Notes: generated by a model from the sequence alone, not told the origin. 64,000 nucleotides of DNA from Gigantopelta aegis (GCF_016097555.1 NC_054706.1:53532509-53596508); one strand, 5' to 3'. Counted from the first letter of the stretch, positions 42,574-56,470 are shown. Numbers and translations are program-made.

Positions 42574-42910
42574 TAGATCAAATGACCAAATCATCATCAG
42601 TTTTTAAATGATAGATTTATGAAGTTTCCTGTTCGACATCTTCATCAACTGTCACTGCTACCTGGGAAGTTTAATTCATTGACAATGACCAAATCAAAAT
42701 CAGTTTTTAAATGTTAAGATCTGTGAAGTTTCCTGTTCGACATTTTCATCAACTGTCACTGCTTCCTGGGAAGTTCAATTCATTGACAATGACCAAATCA
42801 TCATCAGTTTTTAAATGATAGATATGTGAGGTTTCCTGTTCGATATCTTCTTCAACTGTTACTGCTAAGTTTAATTCATTGACAATGGCCAAATCATCCA
42901 TCTGTAAATG
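42574..42910 (+). repeat. Tandem repeat of about 104 bp right after the SPC24 stop
   Basis: CAACTGTCACTGCTACCTGG recurs at about 42649, 42753 and 42855. ATTCATTGACAATGACCAAA and GTTTCCTGTTCGACAT mark each unit. If the mRNA extends this far the array lies in the 3' UTR. Confidence 0.85.
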
Positions 42911-43352
42911 ATAGAACATTGATGTAACCTGTCCGACATTTTTATCAGATGTCATTTCAACTTGGAACATCATCCGTTTTGAAAACGCCATGTTTTATGG
43001 ATGTCAACATTTTATGACATTTCATAGCAATGATTCTACAAGTGTTCTTAGTGAGCTGAAGAATGTTGTTTTGACAAGTAAAATTTGATATGGACTGAAC
43101 ATTTGAATTTTTTTTATCATGTCTCATTCTTTCAGTTATACCAGTGAAATATTGGATCTTCATTATATGGAATTCTTCATTATAGGGAATAAGAATACAT
43201 TTTATCCAGTAAAACATTCTATTTGTTAGTGTCTGGACTTGAAAGGACAGTTTTACTTAGTTGATGAAAACAACTGTTTAGGGTAGTAATATACATGTGG
43301 GTTTCTTCAGACTACCCATGTATAGGAAAACAAAGCTTGGTGTGTGTGCGTG

Positions 43353-43380
43353 TGTGGTGTGGTGTGGTGTGGTGTGGGGG
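43353..43380 (+). repeat. GTGTG simple repeat
   Basis: GTGTGTGCGTGTGTGGTGTG followed by three GGTGT units. Confidence 0.8.
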
Positions 43381-43532
43381 GTCTTCTCAAATCCGCTTAT
43401 CATCCATCTTCTGCAATTGCTCACTGCAATCAGCAGTACCTTTGAGTTTTCAATTCTCAACAACACCTTTCTTTACTGTCAATCACATTTGATTGTTGTT
43501 TTTCACGGCATGTTATTGCTGTAGACGTTTCC

Positions 43533-43923
43533 TTAAAGGGACATTCCCGAGTTTTTGCTGCATTGTAAGATGTTTCCGACTAATAAAATATTTCTATGAT
43601 TAAACTTGCATATGAAATATATTTTCTTGTTTAGAATATAAGTGTCTGTATATTCAATGTGTTTCTGGTTGTCTTAATATTTGTAAGAATCCCAAACTGG
43701 ATTTTGTCTTAAAATAATTTCAAACGTACGAAAAAACTATATTTTAGGAAATAAGATGAAATTTAACCTAGTACAAATATTAGAACGATCAGAAATACTT
43801 ATAATATACAGGCACTAATATTTTATGCAGAAAAATATATTTGATATGTAATTACAATCGTTAAAATGTCTGTTAGTCGATAATATCTTTAAAAATGCAG
43901 CAAACTCACGAATGTCCCTTTAA
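43533..43923 (-). mobile_element. TTAA-ended MITE family P, full length
   Basis: Ends TTAAAGGGACATTCCCGAGT and CTCACGAATGTCCCTTTAA, 391 bp, matching the copy at 27243-27633 in length. The central palindrome is partly lost (TTTCAAACGTACGAAAAAAC). Confidence 0.85.
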
Positions 43924-45950
43924 TTGCAGGGGTTGTATTATGGTGACTTCAGAACATGAAATTTGTTTCTCAATGCTTTATCCTCACACACATCACTGTT
44001 GTATATTATACATCATAGCAAATTAAAAAAAAATAGCAACAACCGAAAATGTGACTCTTTATTTTCATAGCATGTTAATCAAAAATAGTTTTTATTCTAG
44101 TTTTAAATGAAAGTTTTCAGTGTAAATGTAGTGAAAAAATGGAACAAATGAACACAACCATGAAGTTAAATTGTAGACAAAACAACTTAATTATACGGTA
44201 ATAGAAGACAACATAAATAACAGAATAAATTATACCCATATACAAAGTAATACTGCCCTTGTAAAAAAATTTTTTTTTAAATGTGTCGCCTCAGTTGGTT
44301 TATGCAGTATGCGACTCAGTCTGTCACAACTTTTTCCACCAGAGTACACATTTATTTGTAAAGCTTCTCAGTAAATTTGTATTTATCTGCCCTGCAATAT
44401 AACCCAACCCATTGTAATGCCTAAATTCACATTCTAATAGCTAATCCACTATCCAGTAATAAATAAATTTGACTAGATTTGATTAAACATTGTTACTGCA
44501 ATCAGGAAATTTAATACAGTGCTATTGTTAGACAACTAGTGCTACAAAAATATTGCATGCATAGGATGTAGAATTTCATGTGCAGCTTTGCTAGTTCAAC
44601 AATCACAAAATATTATCCTTTTATAAACATTTTGGAGCGTATTATTTATATATTTAAATTCATTAATATTTCACTGATGTCCGAGTTGTAAAGTCTTACT
44701 TACAACTTGTTTGCGTTCAGGTGCACTTGTAAGAAAATAAGTTACTGTTCCCTCAAAATAGCCACTTACAAATTCAGCTATATTTTCACTAATAATAAAA
44801 CAAAGTATCCTAAAAAATAAAAAAAATAAAAAAATAATTCTGTTATACCTCCAATTGAAATTTTAAAAAGCAATTTTATCGACTCGTACTTTTGAATTAG
44901 TTTTTTTAATTATGAATTGCATCATTTTCCCCCAATTGAAATGTGAAAAGGTATTAAAATAGTCTCCCACAACTTTTGTACCAATCGATTGTTGATTGAA
45001 CAATTAAGTGCCTGCTTTAATTTTTTATCATCAGTTAGCTTTTTTTCTTCCAAGTTTCCAAGTCATAAATATGATTTCTGGAGCATTTCAAAGGATAGTT
45101 GCAACTCTGACGTTGTTGAAACAGTAATTACAAGCACACTTGAATGCAGCATAAATCCCAATTTCTTCATTTGCTTTTTTTCTAGAAAAAACTATTCTAC
45201 TGAATTTGTAAGTCTAACTTCAAGGACGGATGTCTTAAGAGAATGTGTTTAAATCTTTAAAAGACTGTCCCAAAAACCAGTCTTTGGTGATATGGTATTA
45301 TTTTTAACCCCCTCTCTGTTCTTTCAGATTTTGGAATATACTATACATACCATAATATCACAACATTAAGAAAGTGTAGCAAAGCTATACGAAACTATGA
45401 AAGTTCAATTCATTAACTTTAAGCGCCAATAAATATTTTACCTAAAACAAATGCAAATGTCATTCTTCACCCACATCCCACCCCACTAACCTATTTCTCA
45501 TAATATGAATTAAATATTTGATACCTCAAAATTGTCATGGATAATTCAAGTTGGTATGGGCATCAAGTATCAACTTGTTAATGTATATACCTATAATATT
45601 ATCTCTCCATTCTGCAACCTTTTTTCACTAATCTGGGTTGGACCTAGACAATTCTGCTTGCAAAAAGTCAATGTTCTTGTGATTTTTATATATTTGAAAA
45701 ATTAGAAAAAACTAGTATCATGCAAAGTGTCATGTGGTATTTCAAATGGTGGATAGCTGATGGGCAGATTCCTGTTGATGTAAAAATACTAACCAGTTTA
45801 CTACCTATAAACTCAGGAGCTAAAATCTGTACTATCTGTAACCCATGTACTGTATATCAATAAAACAATGTCTGTGCTTGCAAATTATCTCTTACTGGGT
45901 AATTCCATGACTGCACAATTTCATTTCAACTTATTTTTGTGCTTATATCC
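43924..45950. other. AT-rich intergenic DNA
   Basis: No recognised gene or repeat family. Short poly-A and poly-T tracts only. Confidence 0.5.
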
Positions 45951-45957
45951 AATTAAG

Positions 45958-46130
45958 GTTCAAGCACGCTGTCCTGGACACACCTCAGCTATTTGAGCTG
46001 TCTGTGCAGGACAGTGGGGTAGTGGTTTTATTGAGTTGTTAAACTTGCTCTGGGTGAGAGCCGGTACAGGGCTGCGAACCCTGTACATACCAGCCTTATA
46101 TCTGATGGCTTAACCACGACACCACCGAGG
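45958..46130 (-). repeat. tRNA-derived SINE, Leu/Ser-like head (family B2)
   Basis: On the minus strand it begins GGCCTCGGTGGTGTCGTGGT (A box TGGTTAAGCCATC), B box GGGTTCGCAGCCC, then a body containing CCGGCTCTCACCCAGAGC and ending CAGCGTGCTTGAACC. The head is close to that of the SINE at 49999-50379, the body is not. Confidence 0.7.
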
Positions 46131-46529
46131 CCAGTCTATGGCTTGACAAAGCAACACTACAATAAGCATACACTATTTATCAATTACTGTAAATCTGTAT
46201 TTGAAAGGGATTCCAGATAGCATCTAAACAAAATTAATGGGAGATATCAAAATTTAAAATACATGTATGCAAAAAAATTGAAGTTTTAATATTGTAGAAT
46301 TACACAAATACATTTTTATACAGCTACCATTTGCTGTTTATGAGCACGGCATTTTTGTAAGCAAAATACATTTTTAAAAACATTACGATTTAGCTTATAA
46401 AATAATATAAATGTTACACCATTTTTTTTTGTTAATGTTACAATTTTAATGACTCTTGCTTAGTGTATATTGTTAAAAAGTATATTTAAGTACAGAAATC
46501 ACCTACTACAAATTTCTTTATTTTAAATT

Positions 46530-46893
46530 AAAGTCACAGACCCTAGTTTCAGCATGTAAAAATGGACACTAAGTTTCGTTTATCTACAAACTTGTAACAC
46601 TGGTATCAGTTACAATAAAGTAAAACAAGAGTGTGACGTTAAAATGGGGGAAATGCCCTTTAAAAAATAGACTGCAGCTCATATCCATAACTCTTCTGAA
46701 AGATACATGCCTTTTCAGAATTATGAAAAATTAATTTTGCGGTACTACAAACACCAGGATGACCAAAAACACTTCGGATGTATGGAAATGTATAAGTCAT
46801 AAACAATAAAATGCCCGATTTCAATCAATCAAAAAATGGATCTAATAGTGAAAAATATATTGGTAGTGTTTAAAAACTAGGTTCTGTCACTTC
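46530..46893 (-). mobile_element. TTAA-type MITE family Q, degraded
   Basis: Starts AAAGTCACAGACCCTAGTTT, ends TTTAAAAACTAGGTTCTGTC. Matches 53095-53461 in reverse. Ends eroded. Confidence 0.65.
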
Positions 46894-46899
46894 ACGAAT

Positions 46900-49800
46900 G
46901 AAGACTGTAATTAATGTACCAGGTGACATACAAATGGAGATACAGTACAAACAACGGGAACAAGAATGATGGATGTGACAGAAGCTGATGTGGCAAGAAT
47001 CGTAGATCTTAACTGAAGATATTTGTGGTATGGCGAGATTGTATCATTATGTAGTAAATACTACTGGCCACAGAAAGTACACCATCAGTTACCGTACATA
47101 CTTTGCATAGATATTACAGACACAGCATATGAAAAAGGACGACTTTCCAATAGTTGGTACTCTTTCATATTCCTTCTAATCCCGCATTTATATTGTGTCT
47201 ACTGAGATGTCCTTGGTCATGACAAAGGCCTGTTTACTTGTAATACACTCCTAAATATATCAAGATTCTGAGATGTCCAGTGCTGCTTCCCTTTGCAATG
47301 TTTACTTATCACACCTTCCCAGATATTGTGATGATTTTTGCACAGAGGCATATTCAGGTGGCCAAGTGCTCATGAACAAGTTGACTGGTACCATCGTGTT
47401 CTATCATATCACATTCATTTACGGTCAGATGAAACCACCAGTTTAGTCCACGACCACATTCATTTGTCCTCGTGAACATGCCTCAGTTGTTACATTACTG
47501 TTATATGGTTTTTGCACCTGTTCAAGCCTTGAATAATCAAAAATCAGAACTGCTAATAGAGAATAATAATAAGTAGCCAGATATTATCAAGTTTATGTTA
47601 CTAGTGAAATAATTTACACTTGTCATGAGCTTTAGCAAGTGACAAATGAAAATTATTTCACGAGGGACATGCATTTGATAATAATTGGTACAGAGTTTGT
47701 TATTCTATTTATTACCCTAGCTAACAGATAATTTTCAAAAACCAATATTCTATTTATTGTTAAAAAAATATATAATGAATTGCATTAAAATAAGATTTTA
47801 TTACAAATTTAACAATGAAAACAGAGCCATAAACACAAACTCTTTTAAACTACATGACATCATTTTGTGTTTGCTAAATCATGACGTCATCTTTAGTACA
47901 GACAAGGTCATTGATTTGTAAGAATCAAATTGTCCAATAGTATTATATGTTACACCAATGCAGAATACTTCACACTCAGAAAATATGAAAAATATTTTCC
48001 CCCTTTATGAGTAACCGTTGGGGTAATAATTTAGGTTATTAAAGGTTATGTTGCCAAAATATTTTACCACTAAAACATCTTGTGAATCAGAAAGCACTAT
48101 TGTACAAAATACTATTCACTCCTTGGTCAGTTTAAAACTTGGTCATGATTGGCAAAGGTACGTAGAATGATGAAAAGCATAAAATCAAATATTGAATCCA
48201 GAGCATGGGAATTCAAAATGAGGAGTAACCGGTGAACATAATGGTGTTCTGGGCAACCTTTTTTTCCCCGATAACAAACTGAAAGGTTTAACATGGTTGT
48301 TTCTTTTAAACTTTATACATTGAATTAGCTTATTACCACGATGTTGCCATTTGACTTCCTTTTTTCCAATTTACTGTGTCTATTTTTTACATGACTGTCA
48401 CCATGGGAAGAACTAAAAATTGTATGGAGAATGTATGTTCTGAGATGGCCAATTTGTACATATATCTTTACTATTGCAATATAAATACATGTATTTGTAA
48501 CAGTAAGTCTAAAAATTTACTATTTTTAAAATAATTACTTCAATGTTTATTTCATTAGCAACATACAGATTTATTTATTACACTACATGTATGTAATATT
48601 AACGTGAATTTCATGTGGGAAATACCTGTATTCATGTTAATTTACCCTGAAAATGTAAAAATTACAATAATGGATAATGAACAGTAAGCCCAGAGATTAA
48701 ACTTTCATCAAATCTTTCTTCTCCAAAAAGAAGACACATTCTTATTTAAGCCTAGGGCTTTTCCAATAATTTGTTTTAAAATTCATTATGGGTACATCTT
48801 ATCTGCACAATGATAACTTTAAGAACAGTCATGGCATCCATTTCTCTGGATTGCTGCATGCATGAACCTTGCGATGGGTTTAAAAATACATGATTTACCT
48901 CATGCCATCATGTGAAGTAGATTATTTACACATATATACAAATAACAAATATTACAAAACGAATGTTTGCACTGTAAAAATTTCACATTTTATAAGGCAA
49001 ACAATATGACACAATTTCTAAATGTCCTATTTTATGAAATGTTTAAAACAATAGCCAATCTCATTATTTTTTTAAATAGTAAATTTAAAACCAGTAAAAC
49101 TTTCTTTTTGTAACTCATACCTGTACATTAATGTAGTTAGCTGCATTAATAAAGACAACCTCCGGTATTTACTACCATAACTTATGGTAGATGACCATGG
49201 GTCTGGGTTCCCAATACCAGCTGACATTACCCGGTAATCACTTCTGACTGATGATAAAACTTTAAGAAAATTTAAGCGACAAATAAATCAAGATTGCTTT
49301 GAAAATATACAGGTTTGTAATGACCTAGAATTTTGGCAATGAAAAAAACAAGATTGGCTGAATAAGGTAGTGTAAAAAAAAAACAAAAAAAACATATACA
49401 TGTGTACCAACATGTTAAAATATTGCATAAGCCTCAAAATTCTTTCTCGTCTATGGTTAAGGTGACATATTTAATTACAAACTTTGTGGATCAAGGTGGA
49501 GAGGGGAATCTTAAAACATTTTATTATTTACATGTATTATATCAGTAAAAACCAATACAAAAGCAAAATTTTACAAAATAGGTAAAAATAACAAGTTTTA
49601 ATAATTACTGAAATAAAACATTCTTATTTTTAAGGAAAAATTCATGTTAATAAAATACATCACAACAATTTTAATTTTTGAAGCTATACTTTAATATATG
49701 ATGTACACTGTACACTAAATCTTGCAATTTTCCCAAATTTTTAATACATCTGTTTACCTTAGAAAGATTACCTTTCTCACACTATTTCATTTGGATTAAG

Positions 49801-49940
49801 AATATTTAATGATTAAACATTTACTTCCTATTGAAAAATTATTTCATAAAGTGATCAAGGGATGTATACAGATGACTAAATTGGAAGGAGTGTATCAGCA
49901 TGTCACTAACAAACAATTAATGACGCCCATGCTCAACTAA
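46900..49940. other. AT-rich intergenic DNA
   Basis: No supported gene. The longest open frame (47023-47205, plus) has no family likeness or splice context. Confidence 0.5.
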
Positions 49941-49942
49941 TT

Positions 49943-50456
49943 AGGGCCTAAGTTACCAAGCCTGTTTTTCTTAAACACAGGTATTTAAACATTGCAAAAA
50001 AAGAAAGAAAGAAATGTTTTATTTTACGACGCACTCAACACATTTTATTTACGGTTATATGGCGTCAGACATATGGTTAAGGACCACACAGATTTTGAGA
50101 GGAAACCCGCTGTCGCCACTACATGGGCTACTCTTTCCGATTAGCAGCAAGGGATCTTTTATGTGCACTTCCCACAGCCAGGATAGCACAAACCATGGCC
50201 TTTATTGAACCAGTTATGGATCACTGGTCGGTGCAAGTGGTTTACACCTACCCATTGAGCCTTGCGGAGCACTCACTCAGGGTTTGGAGTCGGTATCTGG
50301 ATTAATAATCCCATGCCTCGACTGGGATCCGAACCCAGTACCTACCAGCCTGTAGACCGATGGCCTAACCACAATGCACAAACATTGCAAATGCATGTAC
50401 TAATAGTTGCATGTGTGTAAGTCAAAAACAGACTTCGTAAAATTAGGCCTTTAATG
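49943..50456. mobile_element. Small foldback element interrupted by a SINE
   Basis: Left AGGGCCTAAGTTACCAAGCC and TGTTTTTCTTAAACACAGGT pair with right AAGTCAAAAACAGACTTCGT and AAAATTAGGCCTTTAATG. Same family as 54553-54669. The SINE sits in the loop. Confidence 0.75.
49999..50379 (-). repeat. Full-length SINE with head B and tail 1
   Basis: Perfect 12-bp target duplication AAACATTGCAAA (49987-49998, 50380-50391) encloses one unit: tail 1 (GAAATGTTTTATTTTACGAC), shared core (GGGATCTTTTATGTGCACTT), then a different body and a tRNA-like head read on minus as GTGGTTAGGCCATCGGTCTA with B box TGGGTTCGGATCC. The duplication proves that head B and tail 1 transposed together. Confidence 0.92.
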
Positions 50457-50459
50457 TTA

Positions 50460-51860
50460 ATTTTGAAGTTGATGGAAATGACTTCCTACAAACAAACAAA
50501 AAAATAATTTGTTGGTTATATCTTTGAAACAAATTGCATTAGTTTTCACATAAACTAAAAAATATGTTATTATTTTATATTTTAACTGTGATCCACATTG
50601 CTTGTAAGAAAGTTTCCACTTACAGTCATTCAGTAAAAATATTTAAAATAAAAAACAAAAAGTGTATGGCTTATATGGCACTACAAATTAACTGAAATGG
50701 TGATCATATTGTATTTTCTCAACTGCCTATAGCAAATCTACATTTGGCTGTCATGTTTACATACAATGTAGTTAACATCTCCTTAAACTTTACAACAGTT
50801 CATTAAGAATACTTGTTTATTGAATCAACATTATTCTTACTGACAAAATAAAATGTATTTTCTGCTTTCTTGCATTTTGTTTCAAGGGACATAATTCAAT
50901 TTAGTATGAAAAACCCATGGTCCAGACATTTGGTGATGGAGGGGGGGAATTACACAAGATAAATGAGATTTTACATTACACTGACATTATTCAGATTAGT
51001 GGCTGCAAAATATACAGTACAATGTAATCCATGTTAGCCTTTATAATAAAAAACCATACCAGGCTTTAAGCTGCAACCAAATAATTATGAGCAACTTGGC
51101 AAATTTGATCCAAAAACCACAAGGCCAGGTTACATTACAATTAGCCAAACAGCCACAATGGAGGTTGACACATAAAAGATACACAATTTTGAATTTTACT
51201 CTTTGGCAAATATTTGGTAATGGTTTAAATTTGCCAAATTGAATGCCACATTTGGCAGCTGACAGCTTATACCCTATACATCTGTAAGCTGTATTCTACT
51301 AACTTGCAAATATGCCTCAAATTACTTCTTTGTTTTTGTTTTCCCTCGCCATTTTTGAGATAAATAAGAACACTAAAAGTATATCTGTAAACATGACAGC
51401 CCTGTTCTTATAGTAGGATGAAGTGATATTGTAATAAAATGAGAAGCACCACTCATTCTGTCAGAAAAAGGCAAAAGGGTCCAACCACATCCGAATAAAA
51501 TCTCATCAATGCCTTTACAACACATTCAAATTACCTTCACAAGAAAGATCACAGATATTCCCATGGCAATGTCCAAACATAGAAAACATCATAGTTAATA
51601 TGACCAGAAGGTAATATAGTAGCCATATAATAGCAGCAAATATCACAATGGCAACACATCTAACAAGTGCATCCCTAGAGGAAACGTCTCCATGGCTAAA
51701 CCCGTTGGATGTCAGAATGCGATCATGTAACGATCTGCAAATTGTAGGTTTTCACATCTGCTGAACAGCAGTTACATTGCACCGTCGTCATCATTGGTAG
51801 GAATATGATGTCCACATGTTTCTCCAATCTCAACACCATGATCAAAATATTCTCGGAAAA
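50460..51860. other. AT-rich intergenic DNA
   Basis: No gene or known repeat seen. A short G run lies near 50940. Confidence 0.5.
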
Positions 51861-51869
51861 AGAACACCA

Positions 51870-52108
51870 ATCAAATGTGGTATCACACTGCCAATCGGAA
51901 CACAGAATGTGATCATACAGATCAAATGTCTCTTATCACATTGCCAATCAGAACACAGAATGTGATCACATGATCATATCGATCAAATGTCTTTTATCAC
52001 ATTGCCAATCAGAACACAGAATGTGATCACATGATCATATCGATCAAATGTATTTTATCACATTGCCAATCAGAACACAGAATGTGATCACATGATCATA
52101 CTTCCTAA
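51870..52108 (+). repeat. 61-bp tandem repeat, about 4 units
   Basis: CATTGCCAATCAGAACACAG recurs at 51939, 52000 and 52061, with a diverged first unit at 51886. Each holds the near-palindrome GTGATCACATGATCAT. Confidence 0.93.
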
Positions 52109-52297
52109 GAATGAACACCAATTAAGTGTCTGCGGTTAGATCTTCAGAATGCAATCACAACAGGTTTGTCACATGACAAATCTCTCTTCAACCCTGATCT
52201 GCGATTTGAAATACCTAACCACATTACCAGAAAAATCTGTTGTCCATAACATAGTGTGATCAAGGGGTCAGTGTTCAAAATTCCTCCCTAAATGTCA

Positions 52298-52399
52298 CTT
52301 TGCAGATGACATTCTGTGGTCATAACTATTGCTTTGCAGATGACATTCTGTGGTCATAACTATTGCTTTGCAGACGACATTCTGTGGTCATAACTATTG
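52298..52399 (+). repeat. 34-bp tandem repeat, 3 units
   Basis: TTTGCAGATGACATTCTGTG at 52299, 52333 and 52367. Confidence 0.95.
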
Positions 52400-53094
52400 G
52401 TATGAAAACCATTTGGAAACATTTATACCTCAGCACTAGACTGAATCAAGACACAAAAATTGAAATTGAGAGGCAGAGTAATTAAAATTGAATACACTAA
52501 CCTAATTCTATATATACACACTAGCTCTTAATAATATACTATTCAGAAGCAGCTAAGTAGCTGGACATAAACTACCGACTAGCAATTTTGCTTTGAGATA
52601 TGGGTTAGGTTTTTTTTTTAGTTTTCTGAAATGGAGACTACAAAGAAAAAAAGAAAAAGTTAAAATGGCCGAAATCTCAAACTCTATGTATTGTGGGTTG
52701 TTTCAGTCTGACACCTGGGTATCCAGTCAATGATATGTATATTCTGCATATTGCTTAGTCACTTCTCATTTGCTATTGTTTTTGTAACACAATGACAAGT
52801 CACATGGTTGGTCCCAGATTTAGATCATACATTTGTCTCTAGGTTTAAATTGTTAAATTTCACACTGTTAAAATTGTTCTTTTCGGGCAGTTTCTCCTCG
52901 TCCGTCATTGTATCAAGGTTCCGACCCTGTAATGAAAAAACCGAAATGGAATATGAATTAATTAATAAAATACACAATCAATTGCTTCAGCATTATATAT
53001 ATATTTCATAAAAGATTTTATAAAGCCAGTATCACATTTGCAGGGCTCACACTGCCCATTGCCAAATTAGCCAATTGCTATTTTTTAAAGGGAC

Positions 53095-53461
53095 GTACCC
53101 TAGTTTTTAAACACTAAGGCATATTTTTTACTATTAGAGCCGTTTTTGATAACTAAAATCATACTTTACTTTGATTTTATTGTTTAGATTATCGATTTCA
53201 TACATTCGAAGTATTTTTGGTCATCCTGGTGCTTTTTATATCACAAAATGCATTTCTCATATTTTAAAAACGCACATGTGTCCGAGAAGTTACAGTTATG
53301 GAGTTGAGTTTTAGTCTATTTTTAGAGGGTATTTCACCATTTTAAAGTCAGAGACTCATATTTCACTCAATTGTAACTTTATCCCAATGTGTTACAGGTT
53401 TGTAGATTGACTAAACTTGATGTTAATTTTCATGGGCAGAACCTAGGGTCTGGCCCTTTAA
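53095..53461 (+). mobile_element. TTAA-ended MITE family Q, full length
   Basis: TTAAAGGGACGTACCCTAGT at left and CCTAGGGTCTGGCCCTTTAA at right, 367 bp, inverted ends. Non-coding. Confidence 0.85.
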
Positions 53462-53741
53462 TAAAGAGGATAATACAATTTTGTTTACATTAGACTTTTT
53501 GTAATATTTTTCGAAAAAATATTTGACATAATCTAAAAATTGGCTAAAACAAAATGATTCCCAGTGTGAGCCCTGCATTTGTCCTATAATGGCAGAATAA
53601 TGTTGCACTGTTCAAACTGACGACAGAAAACGGATATAAAAATAATTCTGAAATATTACTGATCTGAACAAAATGTACAAATACAACATGGAATTAAGGG
53701 CCTCATTATTCACTAAATTCTTGCAACTTTTTGATCTCACC

Positions 53742-54064
53742 ATGCTTTATTTAACGACGCACTCAACACATTCTATTTACAGTTATATGGCGTCAGACAT
53801 ATGGTTAAGGACCACACAGATATTGAAGGAGGAAACACACTGTTACCACTTCATGGGCTACTCTTTTCGATTAGCAGCAAGGGATCTTTTATATGCACCA
53901 TCTCATAGACAGGATAGCACGTACCACAGCCTTTGATATACCAGTCATGGTGCACTGCATGGCTGGAGTGAGAAATAGCGCAATGGGCCCACTGACGGGA
54001 ATCGATCCTAAACCTACCATGCATCAAGCAAGCCCTTTTACACTGGATTACGCCTCGCTCCCTG
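53742..54064 (-). repeat. SINE head A / tail 1
   Basis: TTTATTTAACGACGCACTCA at left, core, head TGGATTACGCCTCGCTCC at right. Slightly diverged. Confidence 0.9.
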
Positions 54065-54273
54065 CAGTGCAAAAAGACTTGCAAAGAGGATGTGATGTTG
54101 CTTAAAAAGAGCTTTGTCAATTGGGCCCCAGGTCAGTAGCACCACAGTGGGAGTACAGTAATAAATTTATTGTTGTACCTCTTACACCATTGGTCTCACT
54201 CAACTGATTTCATTTACACATTTTAATATAAACTATCAAGTGAAATAAGAAATTCTATAAATCTTTAACTAAA

Positions 54274-54384
54274 CTGTGCTTTAATATTTAAAAGAAAGAC
54301 ATTATATTATGGAATGTTTGTAGCAAATCTGTGCTTTAATATTTAAAAGAAAGACATTATATTATGGAATGTTTGTAGCAAATC
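54274..54384 (+). repeat. 55-bp tandem duplication
   Basis: CTGTGCTTTAATATTTAAAA at 54274 and 54329, essentially identical copies. Confidence 0.92.
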
Positions 54385-54552
54385 TGATTGATTATAACAA
54401 GTAATACAACACTTCTCAATGCATGTGATTTTTTATCCACATACCTATGAAGTACATTATACTGTCAGCTATTGTATTATAATTAAAAAACCCAATAAGC
54501 ACTGATTAACAAAAGACAACCAAAGCATATTGTTGCAGACTGTGATGAAAAA

Positions 54553-54669
54553 TATAGAACAGGATTTACGAAGCCCGTTTTACTTAAACGTAGGTGTTTA
54601 AGCATCTATATTAAATGTATGTAGTTACACGCATTTAAGTCTAAAACAGGCTTTGTAAATTCGGCCTAT
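54553..54669. mobile_element. Small foldback element, uninterrupted copy
   Basis: AGGATTTACGAAGCCCGTTT pairs with AAAACAGGCTTTGTAAATTC. Matches the interrupted copy at 49943-50456. Confidence 0.75.
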
Positions 54670-55429
54670 AATGTGTAAATACAGTGACATCTGTGTAATA
54701 GAGATTTCTGTGTAAAGTAGCATGAAAACAGAGTGCTGTTCAGTAACAATAATAACATAGATGAACCATGTGTGTATATATAGACACTACCATTATTGAA
54801 GTAAAGATGGCAGTGTTTTAAAAAAAGCTATTTCACAAAAAGAATTGAAAAGGAAAGTTGTGTGCAAGCACACCATAGTGCAAAATTCATATATGAGCAA
54901 GTTACTAGTGAGGTGACTATATACTGATGGGAAAAAAACAATGAGGGATCATGTGGTTTTTGAGGACCAAAATGAATTCACTACTATCTGAGTAATGTTA
55001 ACTACAAAGATGTGTTAGAGGGATCGATTATAAGTATGGAGCATGCCCATCACTAATACAGGCAACTTTCTGACACACTCCAAGGGACCTTGCCCCCCTT
55101 AAAAAACTAGCAGGCTGATCAAGATACTTCAAACTTTTTGTAGAGTGTGCCATGAAAAAAAAAAAATTGATGGGAAAGATTAATTGATAACCTAGCTTAG
55201 TGTAGGGTGCCATTTACGATTTTACCATATTGAGCATTTATGTATAATTCTTTTGTAATACTATTTTGTTTAAGTTCACATGCCAGAGGGAGCTAAAAAT
55301 TGCTCTCCTTAGGGAAGTGATTGGGAGGCAGAATGATAACTCCCCTTAAACAGTGAGGCCTACTTTAGGTTGTTAATACAAAATATTTTCATCACTTTAT
55401 TTGACTGCTATTGCAATACATGTACCCTA

Positions 55430-55595
55430 CCGGGCACAACAAATATTTGTATCTCCTAAATCCAAGAGCTATTAATGTCAAAAATGGGTAAATAGCTAAG
55501 AAAGTCAAATCTGATATGTAACAGTATATGATACAGTTATACATATAATATCTGCTCAATATCTAAAGGCATTGTGAAAAAAAGAGGAAAACTGT
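55430..55595 (+). repeat. Dispersed repeat, as at 6740-6999
   Basis: TTTGTATCTCCTAAATCCAA, GTATATGATACAGTTATACA and TGCTCAATATCTAAAGGCAT match that repeat. It ends next to a SINE. Confidence 0.65.
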
Positions 55596-55601
55596 GTACA
55601 C

Positions 55602-55895
55602 GTTTGTTTGTTTTGTTTAACGACACCACTAGAGCACATATACTGATTAATTAATCATCGGCTATTGGATGTCAAACATTTGGTAATTCTGACATACAAT
55701 GTAGTCATCAGAGGCAACTTGCTACATTTTTCCTAATGCCTTTCCCAGAGACAGGAATGCACACACCAAGGCCTTTGACCAGTTGCGGTGCAATGGTTGG
55801 AACGAGAAAAAACCACCATCAGTTTAATGGATCCACCGAGGTGGTTCGATCCCGCGACGCAAGCACCTATAGTGAGCACTCAGTTGACTACGCTA
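55602..55895 (-). repeat. SINE head C / tail 2
   Basis: Tail TTTGTTTAACGACACCACTA at left. Head at right reads on minus with B box GGGATCGAACCACC. Same architecture as 3848-4153. Confidence 0.87.
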
Positions 55896-56154
55896 AATTC
55901 TGACAAATAAACAGACAGAATGATGGATATGAAAGCGAAGTAGTCCCCTCCGTTTGGACTGGTAAGGGTCTAAAAAGATAAAAACAGGATTGTAGTAAGA
56001 ATGAGGCTGTTTTCATTTAGCACCCAAAACCCTCCATATACAGATGGTGAAAGACATTGGAGTGCCTGGTTGCTAAGCAGGGAAATACTTTAAAATGTAA
56101 GCAGTATTACAAGAATATTATATTAAGATTGCAGAAAGCAGTTTGTTTGTTACT

Positions 56155-56470
56155 GATGCTATAATGTGAACTACTGAAATGTGATACAGGTCAAGATAGA
56201 TCACAAAATAATGCTATAATGTGAACTATTGAAATGTGATACAGGTCAAGATAGATCACAAAATAATGCTATGATGTGAACTATTGAAATGTGATACGGG
56301 TCAAGATAGATCACAAAATAATTATAATACAGGTCTATGTAAGCAATATTACATAAATATTGTATTAATTAAGCTAATAGAAAGCAGATTGCTTGCTACA
56401 GATGTTAAGACGTGAGCTACTGGTGTGTAATACAGGTCAAGGTCAGGTCACAAAATAATTATAATACCAT
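56155..56470 (+). repeat. 55-bp tandem repeat, 3 units plus a diverged one
   Basis: GTGAACTATTGAAATGTGAT with GGTCAAGATAGATCACAAAA recurs at 56166, 56221 and 56276; a diverged unit lies near 56412. Confidence 0.9.

Noticed and set aside
47023-47205. Possible small gene
   Set aside because: Sixty codons, no domain, no splice or promoter context, AT-rich intergenic surroundings.
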